Positions 7,453 through 15,141 of a stretch of DNA of 64,000 nt are shown here, in pieces. The position numbers and the translations under genes were made by a program. The notes beneath the pieces were generated by a model, which worked only from the letters and a program-made list of their open reading frames with translations, searched no databases and had not been told where the DNA came from. The DNA comes from Litorivivens lipolytica (GTDB lineage Bacteria > Pseudomonadota > Gammaproteobacteria > Pseudomonadales > Spongiibacteraceae): NCBI RefSeq assembly GCF_014191715.1, contig NZ_JACHWY010000003.1:1-64000 (forward strand). Direction: 5' to 3'. Position 1 is the first letter of the stretch; every line of letters starts with the position of its first letter.

Positions 7453-9147
7453 ATGGAGAGGAAAGGCGCGTCCAAAACAATCGACTTCTACAACCGCAAC
7501 GCCACCTCTCTATACAATCAATATCAAAGCTTAACTACGGAACAGGTTCATGGCGCGTGGCTTACTGACTACGCACCAAGTAAAGGAGTCGTATTGGATG
7601 TCGGCGCAGGCAGTGGACGAGACGCCAATTACTTTGCCGACAAAGGCCTTGATGTTATTGCAGTAGAACCTTCCACGGAGCTCGGAGAACTAGGCAAAAG
7701 CCTTACGGGGACCGGCTCTGTAAAATGGCTGAACGATCATCTTCCCGACATGACCTCTGTGATCGGGCTTCAACTCAAATACGATCTAATCCTCGTAAGC
7801 GCTGTGTGGATGCATATTCCACCGAAAGATCGGCCGCGCGCTTTCCGGAAACTGGCCAACTTACTAAAAGCTGGCGGCAAGCTGGTAATTTCACTTCGAC
7901 ACGGCCAGCCCGATAGCGAACGCCCCATGTTCGATGTTTCCGCTGAGGAGCTGGAGCGACTGGCAAGACAGCAGGGTTTGGCTATAGAACGCGTGATCGA
8001 CGCGAGCGATGAGCTTAACCGTTCAGACGTTCAGTGGCAGACTGTCGTCCTGCGATTACCCGACGATGGCACTGGCGCCTTTCCGCTGTTACGGAGCATC
8101 TTGATCAATGACTCCAAATCCTCAACCTACAAGCTGGCACTACTGCGCTCATTGATGCGGATCGCAGACGGCAACCCCGGCGCCGTACTCGAACGCCACG
8201 AAGGCCGAGTGACGCTGCCACTTGGCCTTGTATCACTCTACTGGGCACGGCAATACAAACTGCTACTAGATGCCAATATTCAGCAGAGCAGCAATCCGAA
8301 CAAAGGGTTGGGCTTTGTCACTGACAGAGGTTGGGAGCGCATATCGCACTTCTCCAGTTTGGATTTCGCTGTGGGCAACACTTTTCACGGCGATGATGCG
8401 GCGGCGCTAAACACCACACTGAAAGATATCTCTCGCACCATCCAGAAGATGCCAGCCAGATATATAACGTTTCCCGGCTCAGACAGGGTCATCTTCGAAG
8501 TTGAAATTCCACGTTCGACACATAAGCCCGACAATCTTCATTTAAACCTTGAAACTCTGGCACGTTACGGCAGGATTTCGATACCTGAAAGTATCTGGGA
8601 CATGATGGCGAGATATTCTTGCTGGATTGAGCCGGCATTGATTAATGAGTGGGTCAATGTGATGAGGGACTATAAAAACAATACCGCCCTCATGAAGCAT
8701 GAATTGATAAAGCACCTGGAGTGGCAAGACGCGGTTCGAACCACACAACTCGTACGGGCCAAAATTCAGGAGCTAAATAGAACCGCAAGTGTTCGCTGCG
8801 TATGGAGCGGTTCAAAGCTGACAGGGAAGTACGATGTTGATCACTGCCTTCCATTCGCTCGCTGGCCAAATAACGACCTGTGGAATTTACTCCCCACCAA
8901 AACCACTATCAACGCCAGCAAGCGAGACAGAATACCAACAGAAACGCGCTTTCGAGATTCAAAAAACCGGATACTCGAGTGGTGGGGCGAAGCTTGGGAA
9001 GGGGAAAACAGTGAGCGTTTTTATACCGAAGCGAATCTCTCACTACCCGGCCTAAATCACTCAACGCATTCAATAAATGATGTGTATGAAGCGCTGACTA
9101 TGCAAAGCATGCGATTGGCGGAATTTCAAAGTATAGAGCGGTGGTAA
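7453..9147 (+). CDS. SAM-dependent methyltransferase fused to an HNH nuclease
   Basis: A 564-residue, three-part protein. Residues 12-200 form a class I methyltransferase with SAM motif LDVGAGSGRD (48-57), acidic EP at 72-73 and a HIPP segment at 121-124. It has no NPPY/DPPY catalytic motif of amino-methylating DNA enzymes. Residues 205-440 include TYKLALLRSLMRIA, a phrase I associate with regions preceding HNH domains. Residues 448-496 form the HNH: RCVWSG, DVDHCLPFARW with the catalytic His at 464, NLLPTKTTIN and K490. The fusion could modify one target and cut another, as in a one-protein restriction system, but the methyltransferase substrate is unknown. Confidence 0.8.
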   Translation: MERKGASKTIDFYNRNATSLYNQYQSLTTEQVHGAWLTDYAPSKGVVLDVGAGSGRDANYFADKGLDVIAVEPSTELGELGKSLTGTGSVKWLNDHLPDMTSVIGLQLKYDLILVSAVWMHIPPKDRPRAFRKLANLLKAGGKLVISLRHGQPDSERPMFDVSAEELERLARQQGLAIERVIDASDELNRSDVQWQTVVLRLPDDGTGAFPLLRSILINDSKSSTYKLALLRSLMRIADGNPGAVLERHEGRVTLPLGLVSLYWARQYKLLLDANIQQSSNPNKGLGFVTDRGWERISHFSSLDFAVGNTFHGDDAAALNTTLKDISRTIQKMPARYITFPGSDRVIFEVEIPRSTHKPDNLHLNLETLARYGRISIPESIWDMMARYSCWIEPALINEWVNVMRDYKNNTALMKHELIKHLEWQDAVRTTQLVRAKIQELNRTASVRCVWSGSKLTGKYDVDHCLPFARWPNNDLWNLLPTKTTINASKRDRIPTETRFRDSKNRILEWWGEAWEGENSERFYTEANLSLPGLNHSTHSINDVYEALTMQSMRLAEFQSIERW

Positions 9148-9164
9148 CCTTGGCTGGCTACAAA

Positions 9165-9427
9165 CTAGACGCGCACCTGACGCAGCTGAAACAGGTCGTA
9201 GCTGGCCTGCATGCCCAACCAGAACTCGGCTTTGCCAGCACCAATCAATTCCAGCGCCAGCGCCATCTCAGGTGTAAGCGAAGCGCTGCCGTTGATTACA
9301 CGGTTTAAGGTATTGCGGTGACAACCCAGCTGATCAGAGCAATACTGCCAAGCTTCTGCCCGGCCTCATCTTCAATCAAACGGTGGCGAAGAATCTGACC
9401 GGGATGCGAGGGGTTATGCATAGTCAT
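9165..9427 (-). pseudogene. higA: HigA-family antitoxin, frameshifted
   Basis: The ATG at 9425-9427 opens MTMHNPSHPGQILRHRLIED, the classic HigA start. The frame then breaks. Continuing in another frame gives DQLGCHRNTLNRVING, SLTPEMALALELI and AEFWLGMQASYDLFQLRQ, ending at TAG 9165-9167. The total length of 263 bases is not divisible by three, consistent with a one-base loss near codon 24. HigA is the XRE antitoxin that binds the HigB RNase. No higB is next to it. The overlapping ribosome site GAGGAAGGA lies in the end of the preceding gene. Confidence 0.82.
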
Positions 9428-9429
9428 TA

Positions 9430-9591
9430 TTAAGGTTCCTTCCTCTCAAATTCCAACCATTTCTGCATACGCTTCTTTGCGGCATCTTGGGTGAGTACAT
9501 CGCCTTGCAATATCGCTCGCTCACCCTCGGCCAGCGCATCCTGCAGAGCTAATCGGCGTTTTACTAAATCGGAATCGTTTGTATCAGGCAT
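9430..9591 (-). CDS. Small antitoxin-like protein
   Basis: A 53-codon gene read from the sequence. It begins MPDTNDSDLVKRRL and contains ALAEGERAILQGDVLTQDAA followed by KKRMQKWLEFERKEP. The pattern of a charged helix plus GExxIxxGxVxTxxxAKxRMxxWL resembles short addiction-module antitoxins paired with RelE/ParE toxins. It ends two bases before the higA start, with two stops in a row, so it and higA were co-transcribed. No RelE/ParE toxin remains. The assignment is by resemblance only. Confidence 0.55.
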   Translation of the reverse strand: MPDTNDSDLVKRRLALQDALAEGERAILQGDVLTQDAAKKRMQKWLEFERKEP

Positions 9592-9644
9592 ATTTACTCC
9601 AGCGCCTCATGAAATCAATGGGGTTAGAGTCGATTGATCCGCGC

Positions 9645-9694
9645 CCAAATAAAAGCCATGGAATCACGCCTTCGACGCTGGTTACTGCGTCTCT
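9645..9694 (+). pseudogene. Decayed fragment of ytoQ
   Basis: The segment ATGGAAT..CGCCTTCGACGCTGG and TACTGCG at 9658-9688 matches ytoQ codons around 7269-7299 (the NAAFDAGYC region) at about 25 of 28 bases. The flanks have diverged. It is in the same orientation as the intact ytoQ 2.4 kb upstream and is too short to encode anything. Confidence 0.55.
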
Positions 9695-9706
9695 AGTTGA
9701 TCCCTC

Positions 9707-10990
9707 TTAACCGACAAGCCAATGCTGCAATTGCGCGGTAACTCGCTCATCGCCCAGCATCGCCAGATGCCCCACATCGTAAAGAATATGCGTATTGGCT
9801 TCGGCAAAATTCAGCTGCTTCTCTGCAAGGCGATGCTTTCCCAGGCCACTGCAGGGATGAACCAAACCGTCACTGCGCAATTTTTCCATACTCGCGGCCG
9901 GCTGCTTCGATAAGGTTGCGGCGATGGCGTAGTGCTCGATAGCGTCGGGCAACGGTGCCAGCTGACGGTAGTCCGCGTTGTCTTCGTGCTCATCGTGATT
10001 CTGCCAATCGGCATCCAGAACGTTGCCATGACGCAAATCGGTGATGCCATCACTGCGGATTCGGCCCAGCGCCGACAGCGGCTCGGTGTAGGGGCTGAAG
10101 GTCGCGGAACGTTGCAGCCAATAGCCCCCGCGCTCCAGTGACGAGCCGTGGTGAGGCGTGCCGACATAGGCCACCTTGTCGACCTTATTCAGCCAGGGGA
10201 GGTTTTCGTCGTTGGCCATGTGCAGGGCACTGCGGGTGATTAGCCCACCCATACTAAAACCGATGATCGTTATAGACTCAACCGGCTCCGGCCAGGCGGC
10301 GACAAGGCCGCTGATCTGGTGAGCAAACGCTTTGCCATTTTCCGAAATATGACGGCCGCTGTTATAGCGCAAGAAGACAGGCGTACAGCCCCCGCTTTCT
10401 GCAATGGCCAAGCCGTGATTGCGCTGCTGGGCTGTCCACTCCAGTTCATTCATGCACAGGCCATGGGCCAGTATCAGCAAACGACGGGATGCTTTAAAAC
10501 GCGGGTCGCCTTGCACCGCGTTGCGAGGATAGATTTCAACGGACTCGCGCCGGCTGTCGAAAAGGTTATTGATCATCGAAGGTGCAGTGTCAGACTCGCT
10601 GCTCTCACTACCGTCAATCGGATCCAGCAACAGGCGCAGGCTCATGGGAATGGCCAGCGGATTTTGGGTGCGCGCCAAATGATCACCGCACACACCGTTG
10701 AGTGCGGCGACTACCGCCGCACGGTGCGGGCCCGGTGGATAGTAACGGTCGAGGTACTGCGTCAGCGGCGCCAGCGCCAGCTCGCTAGCGCCACGCACGC
10801 CGCCATTGATACCTCGCACGACGGCGTGAACCAACCCCGCGATGCCCGGCGCCGGCCCCACAGGCGCGCGGCCAAATGGCAGCGGTGTAGCGGCAATATT
10901 ACGGTACATGCCTTCGACGATATTGGCGACACCATCGACACTGTCAAAGATAAGGCGGGCGCTGCCGTGCAGTAGTTTTCCAGTTTCCAT
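9707..10990 (-). CDS. Alpha/beta-hydrolase, lipase/esterase-like
   Basis: 427 residues. The C-terminal half carries the fold: LILAHGLCMNELEW (oxyanion strand), IIGFSMGGLITRSALH with nucleophile Ser in GFSMGG, VGTPHHGSSLERGG typical of PGAP1-like and triacylglycerol lipases, then SDGLVHPCSG as the likely acid region and VGHLAML with the catalytic His. The first 140 residues form a leader with hydrophobic Gly/Ala-rich segments but no clear cleavage site. It probably hydrolyses esters or lipids; the substrate is unknown. It shares orientation with the small gene upstream at 11060-11308, 69 bases away. Confidence 0.82.
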   Translation of the reverse strand: METGKLLHGSARLIFDSVDGVANIVEGMYRNIAATPLPFGRAPVGPAPGIAGLVHAVVRGINGGVRGASELALAPLTQYLDRYYPPGPHRAAVVAALNGVCGDHLARTQNPLAIPMSLRLLLDPIDGSESSESDTAPSMINNLFDSRRESVEIYPRNAVQGDPRFKASRRLLILAHGLCMNELEWTAQQRNHGLAIAESGGCTPVFLRYNSGRHISENGKAFAHQISGLVAAWPEPVESITIIGFSMGGLITRSALHMANDENLPWLNKVDKVAYVGTPHHGSSLERGGYWLQRSATFSPYTEPLSALGRIRSDGITDLRHGNVLDADWQNHDEHEDNADYRQLAPLPDAIEHYAIAATLSKQPAASMEKLRSDGLVHPCSGLGKHRLAEKQLNFAEANTHILYDVGHLAMLGDERVTAQLQHWLVG

Positions 10991-11059
10991 AGGGATCTCT
11001 CAATAGGGCAAGGAACTGCCGGCTCTGTTTGCCATCGCAAAATGACGGAGCGAAATAGG

Positions 11060-11308
11060 TCAGCTTTTTTTCTTTTCCAGCGAAGCAGCCCATAAAGCCA
11101 GGCGGTGCCGTATGGATTGCTGTGACACCTGAAGCTCCGGCATGGGCTGGATAAGCTTGTCCCGCACCAGCAACCGGTAGATGAATTCCAGTTTTTCATT
11201 CGTTGAATCGGTGGGCTCGAACAATGCCGCCCCACGGTTTTCGGCGTAGCGAGTACCGATATCTATGGCCTTGCGCACATATTCCTTTTCGTTTTCCAGC
11301 TTTTTCAT
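11060..11308 (-). CDS. Small hypothetical protein
   Basis: An 82-residue soluble helical protein (MKKLENEKEYVRKAIDIGTR at the start). The ATG at 11308 is chosen because GGGGGAT lies five bases before it; an upstream ATG at 11329 lacks a ribosome site. The C-terminus is very basic (EKKKS). No family was recognised. It precedes the hydrolase gene in the same direction and may be co-transcribed with it. Confidence 0.6.
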   Translation of the reverse strand: MKKLENEKEYVRKAIDIGTRYAENRGAALFEPTDSTNEKLEFIYRLLVRDKLIQPMPELQVSQQSIRHRLALWAASLEKKKS

Positions 11309-11415
11309 CGTTATCCCCCGGGCAGACAACCTAAGCTACTCGCGGGCGATGCAAATAGCCACCTCCGCGATACTGCTGGGGAATCCGGCCGGGGATGCAA
11401 AGACATAAGATGCAC

Positions 11416-12297
11416 TCAGCTCGCGACCGCCGGGCTCGCCGGTATATAGCGCCGCCCCAGATAAATCATCCCGATACCAAACACATACATCAGCAAGCCA
11501 TACACCACGGAGGGCATCGCCATTTCCGCTGACTGCAGGAGGGTCATCGCGACCAGAATGCCGATGGTGGCGTTTTTGATGCCGATTTCCACGCTGATGG
11601 CGATGGCATCGGGGAGCGGGAGGTTTGCCGCGCGGGCGGCCAGCCAGCCGGTGGCGATGCCGAGGGCATTGAGGACGAGGCAGGCAAACCCGGATTGGGC
11701 TATCAGAGTCAGTATCTGGTCGCGCAGCGAGTAGCTGACCAGCACAATCAAAACCAGCAGCACCAGTGCCCCGAACAGGTTCACCACTTTCTCCAGCTTT
11801 GCCGCCAGCTGCTCAGCCTTGGCCCGAATCAACATACCGACGCCAACGGGAATCAACACAATCGTCATCAGCATGGAGATGGTTTCGAGAACCGGGAGCT
11901 TCACGTCGGCATTGGTGCCCATTTGCCAGCCCAAGGCCATATTCACATACAGGGGCAGCATAACGATGGTCGCCAGACTGGCAATGGCCGTAAGGGTGAT
12001 GGACAGGGCCACATTACCGCGCGCCAGAAAGGTGATGACGTTGGAGGTAGCGCCGCCGGGACTGGCCGCCACAATCACGATGCCCACTGCGATCGCCGCC
12101 GACAAGCCCAAACCCCAGGCCACCGCAAAGCCCAGCGAGGGCATCAGAATTAACTGGGCCAGACTGCCGAGTATCACGCCACGGGGCGCCTTGGCTTCGC
12201 GAACAAAGTCCGCCGTGGTGAGCGTAAGTCCCATCCCCACCATGATAATAAAGAGGGAGATCGGCAGGCCGGTCTCGATCAGGGGGGTTTGTTCCAT
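11416..12297 (-). CDS. Bile acid:sodium symporter (BASS) family transporter
   Basis: 293 residues with about ten membrane segments. Diagnostic stretches are IIMVGMGLTLTTADF, VAASPGGATSNVITFLARGN (the conserved substrate-site crossover region), and EIGIKNATIGILVAMTLL with the conserved EXGXXNXXL-type motif. BASS carriers couple sodium entry to uptake of organic acids or steroids. The start is set at ATG 12297, which has GGAGAC six bases upstream, rather than at 12330. It is a single gene. The substrate cannot be read from sequence, though steroid-like acids would fit the P450 and oxidoreductase content nearby. Confidence 0.9.
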   Translation of the reverse strand: MEQTPLIETGLPISLFIIMVGMGLTLTTADFVREAKAPRGVILGSLAQLILMPSLGFAVAWGLGLSAAIAVGIVIVAASPGGATSNVITFLARGNVALSITLTAIASLATIVMLPLYVNMALGWQMGTNADVKLPVLETISMLMTIVLIPVGVGMLIRAKAEQLAAKLEKVVNLFGALVLLVLIVLVSYSLRDQILTLIAQSGFACLVLNALGIATGWLAARAANLPLPDAIAISVEIGIKNATIGILVAMTLLQSAEMAMPSVVYGLLMYVFGIGMIYLGRRYIPASPAVAS

Positions 12298-12520
12298 TGC
12301 ACTGTCTCCGGTCGGTATGGTCCCAAGCAAGGGTTCTTATCGTTTTGAAGAGGTTGTACCTGATTGGTTAACAGAAAGCGAATGGCAATGCTCAAGCGCA
12401 GGCGGACACTGCACACCAACTAGCACGGGTGCCTGGCATTCACCTCCAAAACCACGCGCTTGAAGGTCTACTATACTGACCGCTCTAACCGCGAAAGTGC
12501 AACATTCTGGAGATCACCCC

Positions 12521-12658
12521 ATGTTGGACGAATTCAAAAATTCCTGATGAAAGGCAATATGATCGATATGGCGGTTGGCATCATCATCGGCGCCGCCAAA
12601 GATCTCGGAAGAGATCGTGCTACTGCGCGAGATTCGAGACGCATTGACCAAGTCTTGA
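12521..12658 (+). pseudogene. mscL: mscL relic with internal deletion and frameshift
   Basis: A ribosome site (TGGAG) precedes ATG 12521: MLDEFKN, then a frame slip in the A-run, then FLMKGNMIDMAVGIIIGAA, the N-terminus and first helix of MscL. Directly after this, in another frame, comes SEEIVLLREIRDALTKS and a stop at 12656-12658, the cytoplasmic C-terminal helix of MscL. About 90 residues, including TM2 and the periplasmic loop, are missing. MscL is the large mechanosensitive channel that protects from hypo-osmotic shock; this copy cannot form a channel. Confidence 0.88.
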
Positions 12659-12681
12659 CGCCACACCACAGAGGTCAAGAC

Positions 12682-12700
12682 CGGTGCCTTCCGGGCACCG
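12682..12700 (+). terminator. Hairpin after the mscL relic
   Basis: CGGTGCC and GGCACCG form a perfect 7-bp stem around TTCCG. There is no T tract after it, so it is a weak or factor-dependent terminator, probably the original mscL 3' end. Confidence 0.45.
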
Positions 12701-12863
12701 TGGTTCACCCATCTCGATAAGGGCTCACCCAATAGCACGATCCTGTCACGCCCCGCTCACGCCTTATCGTATTGATCTGCTACCGTAGAAATTGGAGCCG
12801 GCCGCCTGGTGTAAGATACTCAACACGAGCGGCTAGACCGCCCTCACAAAAAAGCATAAGAAG

Positions 12864-13505
12864 ATGAAAGTTACACTGTTCGGTGCAACTGGCAATGTGG
12901 GAAAGGAGTGCCTGAAACAATGTCTCGAGAGCGGTCATGAGGTAACGGTGCTGGTGAGGACGCCGGCAAAACTCCCGGAGGAGTATCGTTCGAAGATTAC
13001 GGTGATCGAAGGCGATGCGCTGACCCACAGCGATGTTCTCAGCGCCATCTCCCAGGGCACGGATGCCGTGCTCTTTGCCATTGGCGTCGACGAAAAAACC
13101 TCTCCCAAGGATCTGTGCACTGATGCCACCCAACATATCCTAGATGTCATGCGGGAAAATGCCGTTTCCCGGTTAGTCTGGTGCGGCGGCGGCAGCAATA
13201 TTGTGCCCGCAGATCAGGTGAGCTTTGGTGCAAAGTTTGTACGCTGGTACGCAGAGCACTTTCTGAAACACCGGCACTTTGACAAGGAAAAGCAGCTGGA
13301 ACTGCTGAACAGTCGCAAAGACATCAGCTGGGTTGGAGTTCGCCCCCTGCAAATGAAGGCTGGCCCAAAGACTATGAAATACCGCATCGGCTATGACAAA
13401 TTCAGCGCCATGTCGAACATTAGCTTTGCCGATTGCGCCCACAGCATGCTGCAACAACTGAGCAGTGACCACTGGGTACACGAGGTGCCTATTATTCAAT
13501 ACTAG
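12864..13505 (+). CDS. NAD(P)-binding oxidoreductase, NmrA/atypical SDR type
   Basis: 213 residues. LFGATGNVGKECLKQCLESG at residues 5-24 is the GxxGxxG dinucleotide-binding motif of extended or atypical SDRs. It is followed by VTVLVRTPAKL, VIEGDALTHSDVL and VSRLVWCGGGSNIV in place of the usual YxxxK block, as in NmrA-like sensors and flavin-reductase-like proteins. Residues 150-160 (VGVRPLQM) correspond to the usual strand before the substrate pocket. The role is NAD(P)H-dependent reduction or redox sensing, with unknown substrate. It begins a run of small plus-strand genes. Confidence 0.78.
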   Translation: MKVTLFGATGNVGKECLKQCLESGHEVTVLVRTPAKLPEEYRSKITVIEGDALTHSDVLSAISQGTDAVLFAIGVDEKTSPKDLCTDATQHILDVMRENAVSRLVWCGGGSNIVPADQVSFGAKFVRWYAEHFLKHRHFDKEKQLELLNSRKDISWVGVRPLQMKAGPKTMKYRIGYDKFSAMSNISFADCAHSMLQQLSSDHWVHEVPIIQY

Positions 13506-13573
13506 CGTGCTGAGATAAGCGCGAGCTAACAATCCGCAAGGTACTCACATGATAGAAAGGCAGAGAAATAGTA

Positions 13574-14050
13574 ATGGCGAATAAATACTCCGATACCGCC
13601 ATCAGAATGAATTTTCTGGTTAAACCCCTGTTGCGCTCACCGCTGCATTGGCTCATGAGTTCCAATGTTGCGTTGATACGTTTTAAGGGCCGCAAATCTG
13701 GCAAGGCTTTTGAAACACCGGTTGCCTACACCAAATTTGATAACGAATTTCTGATCGGGCTCAGCGAAACACACAATCGCCAATGGTGGCGCAATTATCG
13801 GGAGCCCTGGCCTCTGCAGCTAAAGTACAAACGCCGCTGGCTGGAGGGAGAGGCACACTGGCTAGAACCGGGCAGTGATGCGTACCGGCAAAGCTTTGAT
13901 CGTATATTCAAGCGCGTAAGTTACTTACCTAAAATATACAAAGTCTACGATTTTGACGCAGCGCAGGGGCTGACCGATGCTCAGCTGCAAGTGCTGCTCG
14001 ACAATGGCTCTGGCATGGTCCGGTTTCTGGCTAAGCCGGTTGCCAATTAA
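13574..14050 (+). CDS. Nitroreductase/deazaflavin-dependent-type (DDN fold) protein
   Basis: 158 residues. NVALIRFKGRKSGKAFETPV at about 29-49 matches the split-barrel signature of DUF385/DDN proteins (TxGRKSGxxRxTP), followed by a WWRNYREPWPLQLKY segment. Mycobacterial members use the deazaflavin F420. F420 use is unproven here, and proteobacterial members may bind other flavins or haem. It lies 68 bases after the NmrA-like gene and before a SnoaL-like gene, suggesting a small catabolic cluster. Confidence 0.72.
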   Translation: MANKYSDTAIRMNFLVKPLLRSPLHWLMSSNVALIRFKGRKSGKAFETPVAYTKFDNEFLIGLSETHNRQWWRNYREPWPLQLKYKRRWLEGEAHWLEPGSDAYRQSFDRIFKRVSYLPKIYKVYDFDAAQGLTDAQLQVLLDNGSGMVRFLAKPVAN

Positions 14051-14115
14051 TCTGACGCATATTGATTCGAAGGGCTTTAAGGGCCAAGCCAACCTCTCCA
14101 AGCGGATAACCCTCA

Positions 14116-14547
14116 ATGACAAATCACGCCGATGATTACCACACCATTATGAATACCCTCGCACTGTTTCCCCGCGTGGTGGATAACAAGCAGTGGGATA
14201 AGGTCGGAGACGTATTTGCTGCTGAGGTGTGCTTTGACTATGGCGACGGCGGTGAAAAGCAGGGACTGGATGCGCTCGTGAAGCAGTTTAAAAAGTTCCA
14301 CGACCGCTGCAGCGCCATGCAGCATCTACTGGGAAGCATTCACGTAGAGATCGATGGCGATACCGCATTAACCCGTGCCTACGTACAGGCTAGGCATCAG
14401 GGCATTGGTGACAAACGCAACGCAATCTTTGACACCCACGGAGAATACACCGATCAGTGGCAACGCCTCCCCGAAGGCTGGCGCATAGTACGGCGCGATG
14501 CGAGCTGGTCTGTCTTTGCCGGCGACGCCTCTGTATTATTTGACTGA
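14116..14547 (+). CDS. SnoaL-like / NTF2-fold protein
   Basis: 143 residues with the cone-shaped alpha+beta NTF2 pattern: YHTIMNTLALFPRVVDNKQW, DVFAAEVCFDYGD, AMQHLLGSIHVEIDGDTALT, and WRIVRRDASWSVFAGD at the end. SnoaL-4-type proteins act as isomerases, dehydratases or hydroxylases on polyketides and steroids, among others. His in MQHLLG and Asp residues could form the pocket. There is no direct substrate evidence. It is 65 bases downstream of the DDN-fold gene. Confidence 0.72.
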   Translation: MTNHADDYHTIMNTLALFPRVVDNKQWDKVGDVFAAEVCFDYGDGGEKQGLDALVKQFKKFHDRCSAMQHLLGSIHVEIDGDTALTRAYVQARHQGIGDKRNAIFDTHGEYTDQWQRLPEGWRIVRRDASWSVFAGDASVLFD

Positions 14548-14659
14548 CAGCGGGACCGGATTAGGCACTATTCGTTCAAAACTCGCCATGTGCATCAGGG
14601 CCTTCCTGCGATAGTTTGTAGTATGATTTGGCGCATATTCTGAAAACGAGCCCATACTT

Positions 14660-15049
14660 ATGATAAGAATAGCAACCATTGTACTTACCCTTTCATTTCT
14701 TGGTGGCTGTGCCTCCAGCACCCAATACGGCAACCACCATTCCTCTCGTGATTACGTGAACACCATGGTGCAGGTGGTACGGATAACGCCACAAGACCAA
14801 GCCGCAACAGAGTTGAAGGCCATGAGCCGACAAGAACTCAAGACATTTATTATCGAAAACGCGGAACCGATATGCTCCCAATTAGCGACTGAAAAGAATG
14901 GCGCTGAAGTGACGAAACTACTGACCGCACTGGAATTACCTAGCAGCGAACATGCCACGCACAAAGGTGTTTTGCAGCGCATTACCAACCGGAACACCAG
15001 TGAAGGAGCTTTCGCCGAGGAGATTCTCACTTACTATGGTAAACAGTAA
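14660..15049 (+). CDS. Small lipoprotein
   Basis: 129 residues. The start MIRIATIVLTLSFLGGCASS is a lipoprotein signal peptide with lipobox LGGC and Cys at 17; the mature part is about 113 residues, mostly helical. Ser at +2 would send it to the outer membrane by the Lol rule. No family was recognised. It stands alone between the SnoaL-like gene and the desaturase-like gene. Confidence 0.72.
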   Translation: MIRIATIVLTLSFLGGCASSTQYGNHHSSRDYVNTMVQVVRITPQDQAATELKAMSRQELKTFIIENAEPICSQLATEKNGAEVTKLLTALELPSSEHATHKGVLQRITNRNTSEGAFAEEILTYYGKQ

Positions 15050-15141
15050 AAGTATCTCGCTCGCGTAATGATACTTGGCCACAAAACGTCCGCCATAAAT
15101 ATAAACAGCAATAGTAGATCGCCGAGGCAACGCGAGGCTCT

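Noticed and set aside
7453-9147. Classical type II restriction-modification fusion
   Set aside because: The methyltransferase lacks the NPPY/DPPY or PC catalytic motifs of DNA methyltransferases; kept only as a candidate system.
10319-10975. 218-codon plus-strand frame opposite the hydrolase
   Set aside because: Antisense shadow in GC-rich coding DNA; the hydrolase on the other strand has clear catalytic motifs.
12460-12720. 86-codon plus-strand frame as an intact gene
   Set aside because: It only partly follows mscL and changes frame relative to both conserved mscL ends; the locus is a relic.
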